Source of the DNA: Martinezella lusitana
Lineage (GTDB): Bacteria > Pseudomonadota > Alphaproteobacteria > Rhizobiales > Rhizobiaceae
Assembly: GCF_900094565.1 (NCBI RefSeq)
Contig: NZ_FMAF01000001.1
Span: 372,001-436,000 of the forward strand
Direction: 5' to 3'
DNA length: 64,000 bases
Shown here: piece after piece, positions 63,441 to 64,000 of the stretch
How the letters are laid out: every line of letters starts with the position of its first letter
Numbering within the stretch: the first letter of the stretch is position 1
The notes under the pieces: model-generated
Told to the model about the DNA's origin: nothing
What the model saw: the letters and a program-made list of their open reading frames with translations, nothing else
The model's database searches: none
Position numbers and translations under genes: made by a program

Positions 63441-63450
63441 TTATCTATAA
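63441..63450. promoter_or_regulatory. second BioR-type box, next to the gntR stop
   Basis: TTATCTATAA is the reverse complement of the first box. It lies 13 bases beyond the GntR gene's stop, so it cannot be that gene's own promoter operator. Its flanks also match: 18 bp of AAATTATAGATAATTTTT occur inverted at 63193-63210 and 63436-63453. Confidence 0.7.
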
Positions 63451-63463
63451 TTTTTTCGAGTGC

Positions 63464-64000
63464 TCAACCGACGATCGCGAAGGCCTCGCGCGTCGAGCCT
63501 GAGGGAGTGCGCACGGGAGCGCGACCGATCCATTGGACGTGCTTCTGCAGGATGGCGGCAGCCTCGTCGGCGCGCCCTTGGCGGAGTGCGGCCAGGATGG
63601 CGCGATGATCGTGATCCGTGCGCTTTTCCCAGCCGGATTGCCATGCGGAAAAGAGAAAGCGGGCGCTGGCGGCATGCAGGTCGTCGATGGCGGCCAGCAG
63701 GCGCACCATGCCGCAGGGCGCCAGGATGAGACGATGGAAGCGGCGATTGGCCTCTTCCCAGGCATGGACATCGCCGGCGGCATCGCCTTCCCGCGTCGCC
63801 TCCTCGGCGGCATCCAGAATGGCAGGCGTCAGGTGCTGCGCCGCATGCTTCAAGGCGAGACCCTCGAGTGCCGCGCGCATTTCGGCGACTTCGCGAACCT
63901 CCTTGAGATCGAAGGAGGCGACGCGAACGCCGCGACGCGGCAAGTTGATCGCCAGGCCCTGCGCTTCCAGCCGCCGGAATGCCTCGCGCACCGGCACATG
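63464..64000 (-). CDS. GntR-family (FCD) regulator, likely BioR (5' end outside window)
   Basis: The last 178 residues of a GntR/FadR-type regulator. The N-terminal part is cut by the right edge; VPVREAFRRLEAQGLAINLPRRGVRV is the end of the winged helix, and the FCD ligand domain follows (VAEMRAALEGLALKHAAQHL, ANRRFHRLIL, DHRAILAALRQG, a His-rich metal-binding pattern). In Agrobacterium and Brucella the GntR protein BioR represses biotin genes; the BioR-type boxes between this gene and bioY suggest that identity, but the effector is not shown. Confidence 0.82.
   Translation of the reverse strand, partial: HVPVREAFRRLEAQGLAINLPRRGVRVASFDLKEVREVAEMRAALEGLALKHAAQHLTPAILDAAEEATREGDAAGDVHAWEEANRRFHRLILAPCGMVRLLAAIDDLHAASARFLFSAWQSGWEKRTDHDHRAILAALRQGRADEAAAILQKHVQWIGRAPVRTPSGSTREAFAIVG

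Noticed and set aside
63279-63608. Plus-strand frame of 109 codons between bioY and gntR
   Set aside because: Runs antisense into the gntR gene and has no ribosome binding site or family; the region is better explained as regulatory.

Overview
The window reads as chromosomal DNA of a fast-growing rhizobium (Rhizobium or a close Rhizobiaceae relative). The signs are high GC, wall-to-wall alpha-proteobacterial genes, a CcrM-type GANTC methyltransferase, a RopA-like porin, a BetI/BetB/BetA glycine-betaine locus, an R. etli-type (SxxK) asparaginase, BioR-type operator boxes near a GntR gene and bioY, and dispersed hairpin-bounded intergenic repeats. It looks like ordinary backbone with small accessory pieces. 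No phage, IS transposase, CRISPR array or rRNA was seen; two tRNA genes are present.

Layout. 1-9.7 kb: the N-terminal 1,075 residues of a fused indolepyruvate ferredoxin oxidoreductase (minus strand, cut by the left edge), a GST, a LysR regulator, small genes (61-aa protein, MmcQ/YjbR, a second GST), a DUF4406 protein divergent from a DeoR regulator, a DUF2127 membrane protein and the asparaginase. 9.7-14.7 kb: two palindromic operators before an MFS exporter, a quinone oxidoreductase, an EAL-CBS-GGDEF protein and a solitary ParD-like antitoxin. 14.8-20.7 kb: an HdeD membrane protein, then betI-gst-betB-betA with a BetI-type palindrome in front, then an antitoxin plus a ParE/RelE-like toxin frame that lacks a usable start. 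20.8-26.5 kb: a CLC chloride/proton exchanger, an Rrf2 regulator and the sulfate-assimilation genes cysH-cysD-cysN.

26.6-35 kb: a TetR/DoxX/flavodoxin set, a divergent LysR/MFS pair, a small membrane protein, a porin and a class I DAHP synthase. The DAHP synthase is preceded by what looks like a complete Phe/Tyr transcription attenuator: a 24-codon leader peptide with three Tyr and two Phe codons, a pause hairpin and an intrinsic terminator. 35-38.3 kb: a minus-strand cluster of pentapeptide protein, free-Met-R-sulfoxide reductase, MsrB, MsrA and DUF6314, then tRNA-Pro(CGG). 38.6-45.5 kb: lipoproteins, a GT2/membrane-protein pair, tRNA-Gln(TTG), a cupin/MBL pair, DUF1499 and small proteins.

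45.6-58.5 kb: pyruvate phosphate dikinase, a CNNM/CorC-like protein, smc-dsbA-DUF721 divergent from mutY, a HAD phosphatase, an NTF2-like protein and ccrM. 58.8-64 kb: an SDR divergent from an XRE regulator, an ABM/NIPSNAP monooxygenase pair divergent from an ArsR-like regulator, then DUF1284-bioY-gntR (the last cut by the right edge) with BioR-type boxes between bioY and the regulator.

The most interesting signals are regulatory: the aroG attenuator, the paired palindromes before the MFS gene, the BioR boxes in a flanking inverted repeat, and the start-less toxin beside its intact antitoxin.
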